From an uncultured Synechococcus sp. (lineage in GTDB: Bacteria > Cyanobacteriota > Cyanobacteriia > PCC-6307 > Cyanobiaceae): 8,828 nucleotides of DNA. Both the position numbers and the translations under genes were made by a program. This document shows positions 1 to 6,532 of this stretch, piece after piece (position 1 is the stretch's first letter; every line of letters begins with the position of its first letter). The stretch covers positions 1-8,828 of the forward strand of contig CALGVO010000074.1 of assembly GCA_937930135.1 (NCBI GenBank), in the 5' to 3' direction. The notes beneath the pieces are model-generated. The model had not been told where the DNA came from, did no database searches, and saw only the letters and a list, made by a program, of their open reading frames with translations.

Positions 1-827
1 TCGTGGCGCGCAAGATCGCCGCCACCTTCTCCTCGATCGGCCTGATGGCCCTCTATCTCAATCCCCTCGATGCCCTGCACGGCGATCTGGGGGTGGTGGC
101 CCCCGACGACGTCTGCCTGCTGCTCTCCAACAGCGGCGAAACCAGCGAACTGCTGGAGGTGCTGCCCCACCTGAAGCGGCGCGGCACCGCCCGGATCGCC
201 CTGGTGGGCCGCTCGGACTCCTCCCTGGCCCGCGGCAGCGATGTGGTGCTGGAGGCGTCGGTGGATCGGGAGGTGTGCCCCCTCAACCTCGCCCCCACCG
301 CCAGCACAGCGGTGGCGATGGCGATCGGTGACGCCCTGGCGGCGGTGTGGATGGAGCGGCGCGGCATCTCCCCCGCCGATTTCGCCCTCAACCATCCGGC
401 CGGCTCCCTGGGCAAACAGCTCACCATGACCGTGGCCGACCTGATGGTGCCCGCAGCCCAACTGGCTCCCCTCCAACCCACCACCCCTCTGCCCGAGGTG
501 ATCGGCCGCCTCACCCAGGGGGCGATCGGCAGCGGCTGGGTGGAGGATCCCCAGCAGGCGGGCCGGCTGATCGGCCTGATCACCGACGGCGACCTGCGCC
601 GTGCCCTGCGCAACCACGGCAGCGATCGCTGGGCCAGCCTCACCGCCGCCGACCTGATGACCGCCGATCCGATCACCGTGGCCGCCGATCTGCTGGCGGT
701 GGATGCGCTCCAGCGCATGGAACACAACCGGCGCAAACCGATCGGGGTGCTGCCGGTGGTGGATGCCAGCGACCGGCTTCAGGGGCTGCTGCGGCTGCAC
801 GATCTGGTGCAGGCGGGGCTGGCCTGA
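1..827 (+). CDS. kdsD: Arabinose-5-phosphate isomerase KdsD, 3' part (5' end outside window)
   Basis: KdsD interconverts D-ribulose-5-phosphate and D-arabinose-5-phosphate in the cytoplasm, the first committed step to Kdo. The frame is open to the left edge. The GTG at 3 lies inside the family's conserved (G)xARKIAATFxSxG stretch, so it is an internal codon and not the start. The visible 274 residues are an SIS sugar-isomerase domain (to about residue 140) followed by two CBS domains (about 146-205 and 212-274). Catalytic residues as I recall them for E. coli KdsD (His88, Glu111, Glu152, His193) align without gaps to visible His26 (HGDLG), Glu49 (SNSGETSE), Glu90 (EVCPLNLAPT) and His131 (NHPAGSLG). 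That places visible residue 1 at about E. coli position 63, so some 60 residues, including the Lys59 equivalent, lie upstream. The stop overlaps the kdsC start by one base (TGATG). A GutQ-type paralogue would have the same architecture, but the Kdo neighbours favour KdsD. Confidence 0.93.
   Translation, partial: VARKIAATFSSIGLMALYLNPLDALHGDLGVVAPDDVCLLLSNSGETSELLEVLPHLKRRGTARIALVGRSDSSLARGSDVVLEASVDREVCPLNLAPTASTAVAMAIGDALAAVWMERRGISPADFALNHPAGSLGKQLTMTVADLMVPAAQLAPLQPTTPLPEVIGRLTQGAIGSGWVEDPQQAGRLIGLITDGDLRRALRNHGSDRWASLTAADLMTADPITVAADLLAVDALQRMEHNRRKPIGVLPVVDASDRLQGLLRLHDLVQAGLA
622..629. repeat. HIP1 palindrome GCGATCGC
   Basis: An exact copy of the highly iterated cyanobacterial octamer, lying within kdsD between the two CBS domains. 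Confidence 0.75.
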
Positions 828-1390
828 TGCGACGCCTCCTGCGCGAATGGCAATGGCGCCAGCAACGGCCGGCCCTGGCGGCCCTGGAGCTGCTGGTGCT
901 CGATGTGGACGGCGTGCTCACCGACGGCGGCCTCTGGTTCGATCCGGCAGGGCAGCTGCAGAAGCGCTTTGACGTGCGCGATGGCATCGGCATCCGCCTG
1001 CTGCAGCAGGCGGGCCTCAACCTGGCCTTCCTCAGCGGCGGCAAGGGCGGCGCCACCGAGGTGCGGGCCCGCCAGTTGGGCATCGCGCATTGCCTGGTGG
1101 GCATCAAGGACAAGCCCGTGGCCCTGGCGCAGCTGCAACAGCAGCTCGGCGTGACCAGCGCCACCACCGCCTTCCTCGGCGATGACCTCAACGACCTGGC
1201 CGTGCGCCAGCAGGTGCGCCTGCTGCTGGCACCGGTGGATGCGGCCCGCCCCCTGCGCCGCCAGGCCGATGCCGTGCTTCACCGCCGCGGCGGCCACGGC
1301 GCCGTGCGGGAGCTGGCGGAGCGGATCCTGCAGGCCCGCGGCGAGTGGCAGAGCCTGCACCGCCACGGCTGGAGAGATCGCAATGACTAA
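827..1390 (+). CDS. kdsC: 3-deoxy-D-manno-octulosonate 8-phosphate phosphatase KdsC
   Basis: A cytoplasmic HAD-superfamily phosphatase that hydrolyses Kdo-8-phosphate to Kdo, the third step of the pathway. The protein has 187 residues, matching the compact cap-less KdsC size (E. coli 188). HAD motif I is LDVDGVLTDG with nucleophile Asp26 and acid/base Asp28. Motif II is LSGG with Ser70. The motif III lysine is in KDKP (Lys94 or Lys96). Motif IV is GDDLND with Asp119/Asp120/Asp123. The family C-terminal signature GGHGAVRE is also present. The start at 827 is chosen because it gives family length and overlaps the kdsD stop (TGATG), implying translational coupling; an in-frame extension further upstream only shadows kdsD. 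One oddity is that motif II reads SGG-K where E. coli KdsC, as I recall, has TGR-K, so the usual arginine is missing. The next gene starts 8 bases before this stop. Confidence 0.93.
   Translation: MRRLLREWQWRQQRPALAALELLVLDVDGVLTDGGLWFDPAGQLQKRFDVRDGIGIRLLQQAGLNLAFLSGGKGGATEVRARQLGIAHCLVGIKDKPVALAQLQQQLGVTSATTAFLGDDLNDLAVRQQVRLLLAPVDAARPLRRQADAVLHRRGGHGAVRELAERILQARGEWQSLHRHGWRDRND
1371..1376 (+). promoter_or_regulatory. Ribosome binding site fixing the start of the first sulfotransferase
   Basis: GGAGAG lies six bases before the ATG at 1383 and is the clearest Shine-Dalgarno match in the window. It supports 1383 over the upstream in-frame ATG at 1182, which would only add residues read out of frame through kdsC. 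Confidence 0.6.
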
Positions 1391-2246
1391 AGATCGCGCC
1401 ACGCCGGGGGTGTTCCTGCTCGGCGTCGGCGCCCAGAAGGCGGGCACCTCCTGGCTGCATCAGCAACTGCACAGCCGCCCCGATGCCGATTTCGGCGTGC
1501 TGAAGGAATACCACGTGCACGACGCCCGGACGGTGCCCGAACTCGCCCGCTTCCGCCGCCTCGACGTCGACATCCGCCGCCCCGGCAGTTGGATTCAGCC
1601 CCGCAGCTGGCTGCGCCAGTGGTTCATCCGCAAACCGCAGCGCTACGTCGACTACTTCACCTGGCTGTTGCAACGCCCCCGCCTGCGCAGCGGTCCGGTG
1701 CGGCTCACCGGCGACATCACCCCCTCCTATGCCCTGCTCAGCGCCGCCACCCTGGGCGAAATCCGCGACGCTTTCGCGCAGCGGGGCATTCCGGTGCGGC
1801 CCGTGTTTCTGATGCGCGATCCGATCGAGCGCCTGATCTCCAGCCAACGGATGAAACTGCGCAAGCAGGGGCTGCGGGATGCCGCCACAGAAGTGGCCAC
1901 CCTGCGCCAACGGGTGGCCAAAGGGCGCGGACTGCGCAGCGACTACGGCCAGACCCTCGACGCTCTCGATCAGGCCTTTGGCTTAGAGCACTGCTTTGTT
2001 GGCCTGTTCGAAACCCTGTTCACAACACCCACCTACTCAGAGCTCTGCCACTTCCTTGGCATCCCCTACCAAGAACCCGCCTGGGGAGAGAAGGTGAACG
2101 TGAGCGCCACCAAGACGGTGATTCCCGATGACCTGCTGGCAGAGATGGGTCGCCAACACGCCGACGATCTCAAGCGGGCACAACAGGCGCTACCGAATCT
2201 GGATCTCCAACGGCTGTGGCCCACCGCAAGCCGCTGGTGCCGTTAA
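1383..2246 (+). CDS. PAPS-dependent sulfotransferase family protein
   Basis: A 287-residue protein of the P-loop sulfotransferase superfamily, which transfers sulfate from PAPS to hydroxyl or amino groups, commonly of glycans or small molecules. The 5'-phosphosulfate binding loop is GAQKAGTSWL at residues 16-25, preceded by a hydrophobic strand (VFLLGV). KE at 41-42 corresponds to a lysine-glutamate pair often seen after this loop in bacterial members. The 3'-phosphate binding motif is RDPIERLIS at 145-153, with Arg145 and Ser153 eight residues apart as usual. No signal peptide or membrane segment is seen, so it should be cytoplasmic. The frame overlaps kdsC by 8 bases and has a good ribosome binding site, so it is probably co-transcribed with kdsD-kdsC. 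This suggests that its acceptor belongs to the Kdo-linked glycan, but that is inference. The last third (from about 1975) is less G+C rich (52-62 % against about 70 %) and uses a TTA leucine codon. The substrate cannot be read from the sequence. Confidence 0.88.
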   Translation: MTKDRATPGVFLLGVGAQKAGTSWLHQQLHSRPDADFGVLKEYHVHDARTVPELARFRRLDVDIRRPGSWIQPRSWLRQWFIRKPQRYVDYFTWLLQRPRLRSGPVRLTGDITPSYALLSAATLGEIRDAFAQRGIPVRPVFLMRDPIERLISSQRMKLRKQGLRDAATEVATLRQRVAKGRGLRSDYGQTLDALDQAFGLEHCFVGLFETLFTTPTYSELCHFLGIPYQEPAWGEKVNVSATKTVIPDDLLAEMGRQHADDLKRAQQALPNLDLQRLWPTASRWCR

Positions 2247-3061
2247 GCGCCTGAGGCGGCCCACTGGCGCGCCTGCTCCAGCTGCTCGGGCGTGTCGACC
2301 GACAGGGAGGTGCCCTCCACTGGGAAGGTGGTGATCGTGTGGCCCGCTTCGATCAGGCGCAACTGCTCCAACCGCTCCAGGTCCTCCAGCGGTGACGCCG
2401 GCAACTGCTCCCAGGCCGCCAGCACATCACCGCGGAAGCCGTAGAGGCCCACATGGCCCCAGTAGGGGCTGTGGTGATGCCAATCAGCCGGATCCACATC
2501 GCGCACATGGGGAATCGCCGAGCGGGAGAAATAGAGGGCGCGGCCGTCGTGGGCCAGCAGGGTCTTGACTACTGCCGGATTGTGAATCGTGTCCGGCTGG
2601 AGCCGATACACCGGCGTCACCACCGCCGGCACCGGGTCACGGCGACGGAATTCCGCGTCCATTGCCGTCACCACCGCCGGATCCAGAAACGGCTGATCCC
2701 CCTGCACGTTGATCACCGCCGTGCTCGCCAACCACTGCTGACGGCTGGCGTCGTCCCAGTCGGCAGCGGACGTAGTCCAGGCCAGGGCCACCAGCTGATC
2801 GGCCACCGAGGCGATCCGCTCACTGCCGGAACTGCAGTCCGGCGAAGTCATCAACACTGGAACCCCCCAGGCCGCAGCAGCAGCCTGCAAGCGATCGCTG
2901 TCGGTGCAAAGCACCACCGCAGCCGGCCCCGACGCCTTGGCGCACTGCTCCAGCACCCGCTGGAGCATGGGCTTGCCGCCAATGTCCGCCAGCACCTTGC
3001 CCGGCAGGCGCGACGACTGCAGTCGGGCCGGCACGGCCACGACGGTGCGTTGGATTGGCAT
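2243..3061 (-). CDS. kdsB: 3-deoxy-manno-octulosonate cytidylyltransferase (CMP-Kdo synthetase) KdsB
   Basis: KdsB activates Kdo with CTP to CMP-Kdo, the donor for Kdo transferases, in the cytoplasm. The 272-residue protein opens with the nucleotide-binding signature VPARLQSSRLPGK (residues 10-22) and continues with GGKPML (28-33). CSSGSERIA (76-84) and NVQGDQPF (118-125, with the expected metal-binding Asp122) follow. The C-terminal SVDTPEQLE carries the probable second metal ligand Asp256. It is about 24 residues longer than E. coli KdsB as I recall it. The excess lies mainly in a hydrophilic, Trp-rich insertion at about 93-114, between the SSGSER helix and the NVQGD strand. The ATG overlaps the stop of the upstream glycosyltransferase by one base (TGATG). 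The stop shares TTAA at 2243-2246 with the convergent sulfotransferase. Confidence 0.96.
   Translation of the reverse strand: MPIQRTVVAVPARLQSSRLPGKVLADIGGKPMLQRVLEQCAKASGPAAVVLCTDSDRLQAAAAAWGVPVLMTSPDCSSGSERIASVADQLVALAWTTSAADWDDASRQQWLASTAVINVQGDQPFLDPAVVTAMDAEFRRRDPVPAVVTPVYRLQPDTIHNPAVVKTLLAHDGRALYFSRSAIPHVRDVDPADWHHHSPYWGHVGLYGFRGDVLAAWEQLPASPLEDLERLEQLRLIEAGHTITTFPVEGTSLSVDTPEQLEQARQWAASGA
2891..2898. repeat. HIP1 palindrome GCGATCGC
   Basis: An exact copy of the HIP1 octamer within kdsB. Confidence 0.75.
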
Positions 3062-3774
3062 CAGTCCCAGAGCCTCATGGCGTCATCGCGGGCACCGAAC
3101 CATTCCGCCGCCAGCACACCACCCATGCTCCGCTGCTCCCGGAACCAGGGGCCGCCCAGGGTCCAGTGCAGCAACGAAGCGCCGGCGGCGCCATCGGCAT
3201 CCTGCACATCCACCAGATGGTTCCAGCTCGAATCGATCGCCCCGATGGCATGGTCGCCCTCGAGCCAGTGGAAGCGATGCAGGTCCAGGCCGGTGGCGGT
3301 GTTCACATAGTCCACCGTGAGCGTGGTGCAGCGGCTGCAGTTGAGCAGCATCAGGGAGCTCCAATTCTTCTTCGGGTAAGCGCTCTGCACCTCACCGAGG
3401 AACTTCACCGTTTCACCGGGCACGTGCTCGTGCTGCACGCACATGGCGGCGTACTGGTCATCGCGCTGCTGCCACAGCGCCGCGATGTCGCCGCGGCAAA
3501 GCATGTCGCAATCCATGAAAATCGCCCAGCCCTCGTAGCCCATCAGGTGGGGCACCAGAAAGCGAGTGAAGGAAAACGCCGTGCTCTGCTTCGGGTCGCG
3601 CTCGCGCCGATACAACCCCTGGGCCTCCAGCTGGGGCGTCACCAGCGGTGTGATCGCCAGGGGCGCAGAGCTGTGTTGATAAAGGCTGTCGATCAGCACG
3701 TTGGTGGCCGCCCGCTCGCGCGGGTCGTAGCCGATGAAGATCGGGATCGGAGTGACCACCACAGCCAGCCGCAC
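3061..3774 (-). CDS. Glycosyltransferase, GT8-like (DxD, GT-A type)
   Basis: A 237-residue protein with GT-A fold features resembling family GT8 nucleotide-sugar transferases. It has an N-terminal strand with IFIGYDPRE (12-20) and the segment SFTRFLVPHL (68-77). A hydrophobic strand leads into the DCD motif (88-90), the expected Mn/Mg and nucleotide-sugar site. LLHWTLGGPW (201-210) sits where GT8 enzymes carry their HxxGxxKPW-like motif. No membrane segment or signal peptide is visible, so it should act in the cytoplasm on a lipid-linked or soluble acceptor. The start is a GTG; GTG codons 5 and 6 are alternatives, and none has a clear Shine-Dalgarno site. It is first in a two-gene unit with kdsB (TGATG overlap), which ties its product to Kdo supply, for example a sugar added next to Kdo. 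Donor and acceptor are unknown. The fold call is firm and the exact family less so. Confidence 0.78.
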   Translation of the reverse strand: MRLAVVVTPIPIFIGYDPRERAATNVLIDSLYQHSSAPLAITPLVTPQLEAQGLYRRERDPKQSTAFSFTRFLVPHLMGYEGWAIFMDCDMLCRGDIAALWQQRDDQYAAMCVQHEHVPGETVKFLGEVQSAYPKKNWSSLMLLNCSRCTTLTVDYVNTATGLDLHRFHWLEGDHAIGAIDSSWNHLVDVQDADGAAGASLLHWTLGGPWFREQRSMGGVLAAEWFGARDDAMRLWD

Positions 3775-3842
3775 AGGTTGGGGCGCAGGTTACGGCTGCT
3801 CGCTGCACCCGGCCTAGGCTTCTGGCCGTCCGTTCCTCGTGC
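3775..3842. promoter_or_regulatory. Divergent intergenic spacer, probable promoters for both flanking units
   Basis: This 68-base spacer separates the leftward glycosyltransferase-kdsB unit from the rightward kdsA-membrane protein unit and is the only non-coding stretch longer than ten bases. On the + strand TAGGCT at 3815-3820 could be a degenerate -10 box 22 bases before kdsA. On the - strand TAACCT (3792-3787) could serve the glycosyltransferase with a very short leader. A CCTAGG palindrome lies at 3813-3818. No convincing -35 boxes or operator are visible, and neither start has a clear Shine-Dalgarno sequence. Promoter presence follows from the divergent layout; the exact boxes are guesses. 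Confidence 0.4.
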
Positions 3843-4694
3843 ATGGCCGCGCAGCAGGTCGCCCTCGGCACCCTCACCTTCGCCAACGACGCCCCCTTCG
3901 TGCTGATCGGCGGCGTCAACGTGCTCGAATCGCGCGACTTTGCCCTGGAGGTGGCCGGCCACTACAAAGCGGTGTGCGAGCGCCTGAGCATTCCGCTGGT
4001 GTTCAAGGCCTCCTTTGACAAGGCCAACCGCTCCTCGATCCACTCCTATCGCGGCCCCGGCCTCAGCGAGGGCCTGGCCATGCTGCAGGCGGTGAAAGCC
4101 CGCCACGGCATCCCCGTGATCACCGATGTGCACAGCCCGGAGCAGGCCGCACCGGCCGCCGAGGTGTGCGACATCATTCAGCTGCCCGCCTTCCTCGCCC
4201 GCCAGACCGATCTGGTGGAGGCGATGGCCCGCACCGGCGCGGTGATCAACATCAAAAAGCCCCAGTTCCTCAGCCCTTCGCAGATGGCGAATGTGGTGGA
4301 GAAGTTCCGCGAATGCGGCAACGAACGGCTGCTGATCTGCGAGCGGGGCAGCAGCTTCGGTTACGACAATCTCGTGGTCGACATGCTCGGCTTCGGGGTG
4401 ATGAAGCGCTGCTGCAACGACCTGCCCCTGATCTTCGATGTGACCCACGCCCTGCAGTGCCGCGACCCGGGCGGTGCCGCCTCCGGTGGGCGCCGCAACC
4501 AGGTGCTGGAACTGGCCCGCGCCGGCATGGCCGTGGGCCTGGCTGGTCTGTTCCTCGAATCCCATCCCGACCCCGATCAGGCCCGCTGCGATGGCCCCAG
4601 CGCCCTGCCCCTGGAACAGCTCGAGCCCTTCCTCAGCCAGCTCAAGGCCGTGGATCAGTTGGTGAAGAACCTGCCGGCCCTCACGATCCAATGA
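3843..4694 (+). CDS. kdsA: 3-deoxy-8-phosphooctulonate synthase (Kdo-8-phosphate synthase) KdsA
   Basis: KdsA condenses phosphoenolpyruvate with arabinose-5-phosphate to Kdo-8-phosphate in the cytoplasm, using the product of KdsD and feeding KdsC. The 283-residue length matches E. coli (284). Recognisable blocks are GGVNVLESRD (23-32), FKASFDKANRSS (54-65, PEP-binding lysines Lys55 and Lys60) and RGPG (70-73). Further along are NIKKPQFLSP (136-145), CERGSSFGYDNLVVD (166-180), DVTHALQ (199-205) and FLESHPDPD (237-245). Asn26 sits where metal-dependent enzymes such as that of Aquifex carry cysteine, so this should be the metal-independent class. The ATG at 3843 gives full family length with no upstream in-frame start of merit; there is no clear ribosome binding site. 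The stop overlaps the next start by four bases (ATGA), indicating that kdsA leads an operon with the two membrane proteins. Confidence 0.97.
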   Translation: MAAQQVALGTLTFANDAPFVLIGGVNVLESRDFALEVAGHYKAVCERLSIPLVFKASFDKANRSSIHSYRGPGLSEGLAMLQAVKARHGIPVITDVHSPEQAAPAAEVCDIIQLPAFLARQTDLVEAMARTGAVINIKKPQFLSPSQMANVVEKFRECGNERLLICERGSSFGYDNLVVDMLGFGVMKRCCNDLPLIFDVTHALQCRDPGGAASGGRRNQVLELARAGMAVGLAGLFLESHPDPDQARCDGPSALPLEQLEPFLSQLKAVDQLVKNLPALTIQ

Positions 4695-6532
4695 CCACAG
4701 CAGCACCATCCGGTTCCAGGCTCCCGGGCCTGAGACCCCTGGGCTGGATCAGCGCCGTGAGCCTCACGATCAGCGCGATCGGTCTGGGTGTGTGGAGCTG
4801 GATGATCACGCACCGGGACGCCCTGCCCTCGCTGGAGGACAGGACCGGCAAGAACCTCTTACGTCAATACCAGGGCAGCAGCTACGACACGTGGCTGATC
4901 CTGCTGGCCCTCGCCTGCATCAGCCTGGTTGTGATGATTCAGCGGGAACGGAGCCACAGCCTTGGCGGGCGCAGGCGCAGCCAGAGCGAAGGGCCGATCC
5001 GTGATCTGCTGCGCTTTGCCAAAGAACAGCCGGCCGCTCTGGTGTTGTTTGTCGTCTACACCGTGGTGATGGTGCAGGGCACCACCTGGCTGTATCCGGA
5101 ACTGGTGGGTTGGTACAAGGATGTGCTTGACGAGCAACTGCTCAACAACTTCTCGATTCGAGCCGGCTTCATCAGAGAAACGATGAAGCGCGACGATTTC
5201 CACTTTTTTCCCCTGGCCCACCAGGATCTCCACGTTCTCAGCTGGTTCACGGCCTATGTGAAGGTCTGGATGTTGGTGAGCGCCGCTGAACTGATCACGA
5301 TCGTGGTGCTGGCGACACGATTCATCCGGCGACTGAACGGACACGATGCCAAGCGAGGTTCGGCCTTGCTGCTGATCACAGCCTTGCTCCTGATGCTGCA
5401 TCCAGCCACGGCGTCCGGGTTCTTTCAGTTCATCTACTGCGAACGCTTTCTCACCTTTATTTTTACCTTCTACATCGCCGCCTATCTCCACCATCAGCGC
5501 ACTGGCAGCATCGCCTCGTTCTACAGCGCCTGCCTGTTTGGACTGATCGGCATTTACATCAAGGATGTTGCCATCGTTCTCTTCATCGGCCCACCCCTGC
5601 TCACGCTCTTGCTCGGCTCCCTGGGTTGGATCAACAGCTATCCACGCTGGGGCTCAGACACGCCCGCCACCTGGCTGACCAGCTACCGACTCGAGCTCTG
5701 GCTGGCCGCCTTACTGCCGATTTTCCTGTGCAGCTACATCGTGCTGTCGCTGCTTCCCAGCACCTATGTGAATCAGGGAGCCTATGGCGACAACAAAAGC
5801 ATCGTGTTTGAGCCCGACTGGCGCTTCTGGTTCTTAACGCTGATCAGCACGGCGCGCCTCCTCCTGGCCGCCATCCAAAAAGTCCGTCTCAATGTGCTCG
5901 ACTGCCTCAACTTTTCAGCTCTCGCCTATGCCGCCGCACTCTTGTTGCTGATTGGCTTTCAGAGCAGCGAATATCTCACCCTTCCCGTGCAATTGGTGAC
6001 CGTGCTGGATCTCACCTGGTTCTGGAGTGCAGCCCTGGCGCCGCGGCTGAACCGCGCCCTGCCCTGGCGAGTCACCGCCAGCCTCGGTTCGCTGGCCGCA
6101 CTGGCGCTGATTGGCATGGAATCCGCCTGGCATCAACCGTCGTTTGCGACGACGGTGCACGGCATCAAACGACAACAGGCGTCCTGGCTTGGTGCCTACA
6201 ACGCTGCCGCGCAGCAAGCCCGTTTGATCAGACGGAACGGCGAGCCAGTGAACATCATCTACAACAAGATCTCCTGGCTGTCGCGCAAGCGTCATCTTGG
6301 ACGCTTGCACTACGATCGACTGATTGAATACAACCCCGAAACCAAGACTTATCTGATCGAAGACGGCATCAATCAAGGCGGGATTCATACACCCCAACCC
6401 GGCGACCTGGTGATCAATATTGACAAAACCATCAGCAGTCTGACTCCGATCCTCAAACAGCAGCCCGCCAGGCTTCTGTTTCGCTTCGACGAGCGCGACA
6501 ACAGCGGCGCCATCTATCGCCTGCAGCCCTGA
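4691..6532 (+). CDS. Polytopic membrane protein of unknown family, paralogue 1
   Basis: I do not recognise a named family. The 613-residue protein has about 13 hydrophobic spans, near residues 18-38, 66-83, 113-131, 188-209, 223-241, 249-266, 274-290, 294-313, 335-356, 375-396, 404-423, 432-450 and 461-479. A soluble C-terminal domain follows (about 480-613). Arg/Lys-rich loops at 84-112, 210-223 and 451-460 put the N-terminus inside and the C-terminal domain in the periplasm. Blocks shared with the next gene are WYKDVLDEQLLNNFS (141-155), HFFPLAHQDLHVLSWFT (171-187) and FFQFIYCER (244-252). They continue with IKD (290-292), GFQSSEYLTLPVQLV (422-436), VNIIYNK (520-526) and QPGD (569-572). Most polar ones fall on the predicted periplasmic side. 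Topology suggests a GT-C-like transferase, polymerase or ligase acting on lipid-linked glycan, which is inference. The start at 4691 overlaps kdsA (ATGA); the frame open further upstream is kdsA shadow. G+C is lower (about 53-58 %) than in kdsA. Confidence 0.85.
   Translation: MTTAAPSGSRLPGLRPLGWISAVSLTISAIGLGVWSWMITHRDALPSLEDRTGKNLLRQYQGSSYDTWLILLALACISLVVMIQRERSHSLGGRRRSQSEGPIRDLLRFAKEQPAALVLFVVYTVVMVQGTTWLYPELVGWYKDVLDEQLLNNFSIRAGFIRETMKRDDFHFFPLAHQDLHVLSWFTAYVKVWMLVSAAELITIVVLATRFIRRLNGHDAKRGSALLLITALLLMLHPATASGFFQFIYCERFLTFIFTFYIAAYLHHQRTGSIASFYSACLFGLIGIYIKDVAIVLFIGPPLLTLLLGSLGWINSYPRWGSDTPATWLTSYRLELWLAALLPIFLCSYIVLSLLPSTYVNQGAYGDNKSIVFEPDWRFWFLTLISTARLLLAAIQKVRLNVLDCLNFSALAYAAALLLLIGFQSSEYLTLPVQLVTVLDLTWFWSAALAPRLNRALPWRVTASLGSLAALALIGMESAWHQPSFATTVHGIKRQQASWLGAYNAAAQQARLIRRNGEPVNIIYNKISWLSRKRHLGRLHYDRLIEYNPETKTYLIEDGINQGGIHTPQPGDLVINIDKTISSLTPILKQQPARLLFRFDERDNSGAIYRLQP
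6137..6155 (+). other. Inverted repeat inside membrane protein paralogue 1
   Basis: CCGTCGT and ACGACGG form a perfect seven-base stem (eight with the flanking A-T pair) around a five-base loop, within the codons just after the last membrane span. There is no T-run, so it is not a standard terminator. It may be coincidental. Confidence 0.3.
6285..6308 (+). other. Nine-base perfect hairpin inside membrane protein paralogue 1
   Basis: GCAAGCGTC and GACGCTTGC pair perfectly around a six-base loop within codons for the basic stretch SRKRHLGRLH. It lies about 225 bases before the end of the gene and has no T-run. It could affect mRNA stability or polarity onto the second membrane protein, but no function is shown. 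Confidence 0.4.

Noticed and set aside
347..826. Extension of KdsC upstream to 347
   Set aside because: It is an Arg/Pro/Gly-rich shadow of kdsD; the 827 start gives the standard KdsC length.
1182..1382. N-terminal extension of the first sulfotransferase back to an ATG at 1182
   Set aside because: It lies wholly within kdsC in another frame, has a low-complexity Cys/Trp/Ala-rich translation, and the ATG at 1383 has a good ribosome binding site just before the PAPS loop.
2453..3906. Plus-strand frames opposite kdsB and the glycosyltransferase (2453-3310 and 3055-3906)
   Set aside because: They are shadows: the minus-strand frames carry clear family motifs, and these carry none.
4166..4690. 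Long N-terminal extension of membrane protein paralogue 1 from 4166
   Set aside because: This is an out-of-frame reading of kdsA. The ATG at 4691 overlaps the kdsA stop and is followed by a normal membrane-protein N-terminus.
3843..4709. Long antisense frame opposite kdsA (3693-4709, - strand)
   Set aside because: Its His/Gly/Ala-rich composition is typical of antisense shadows in high-GC DNA, and kdsA is unambiguous on the other strand.
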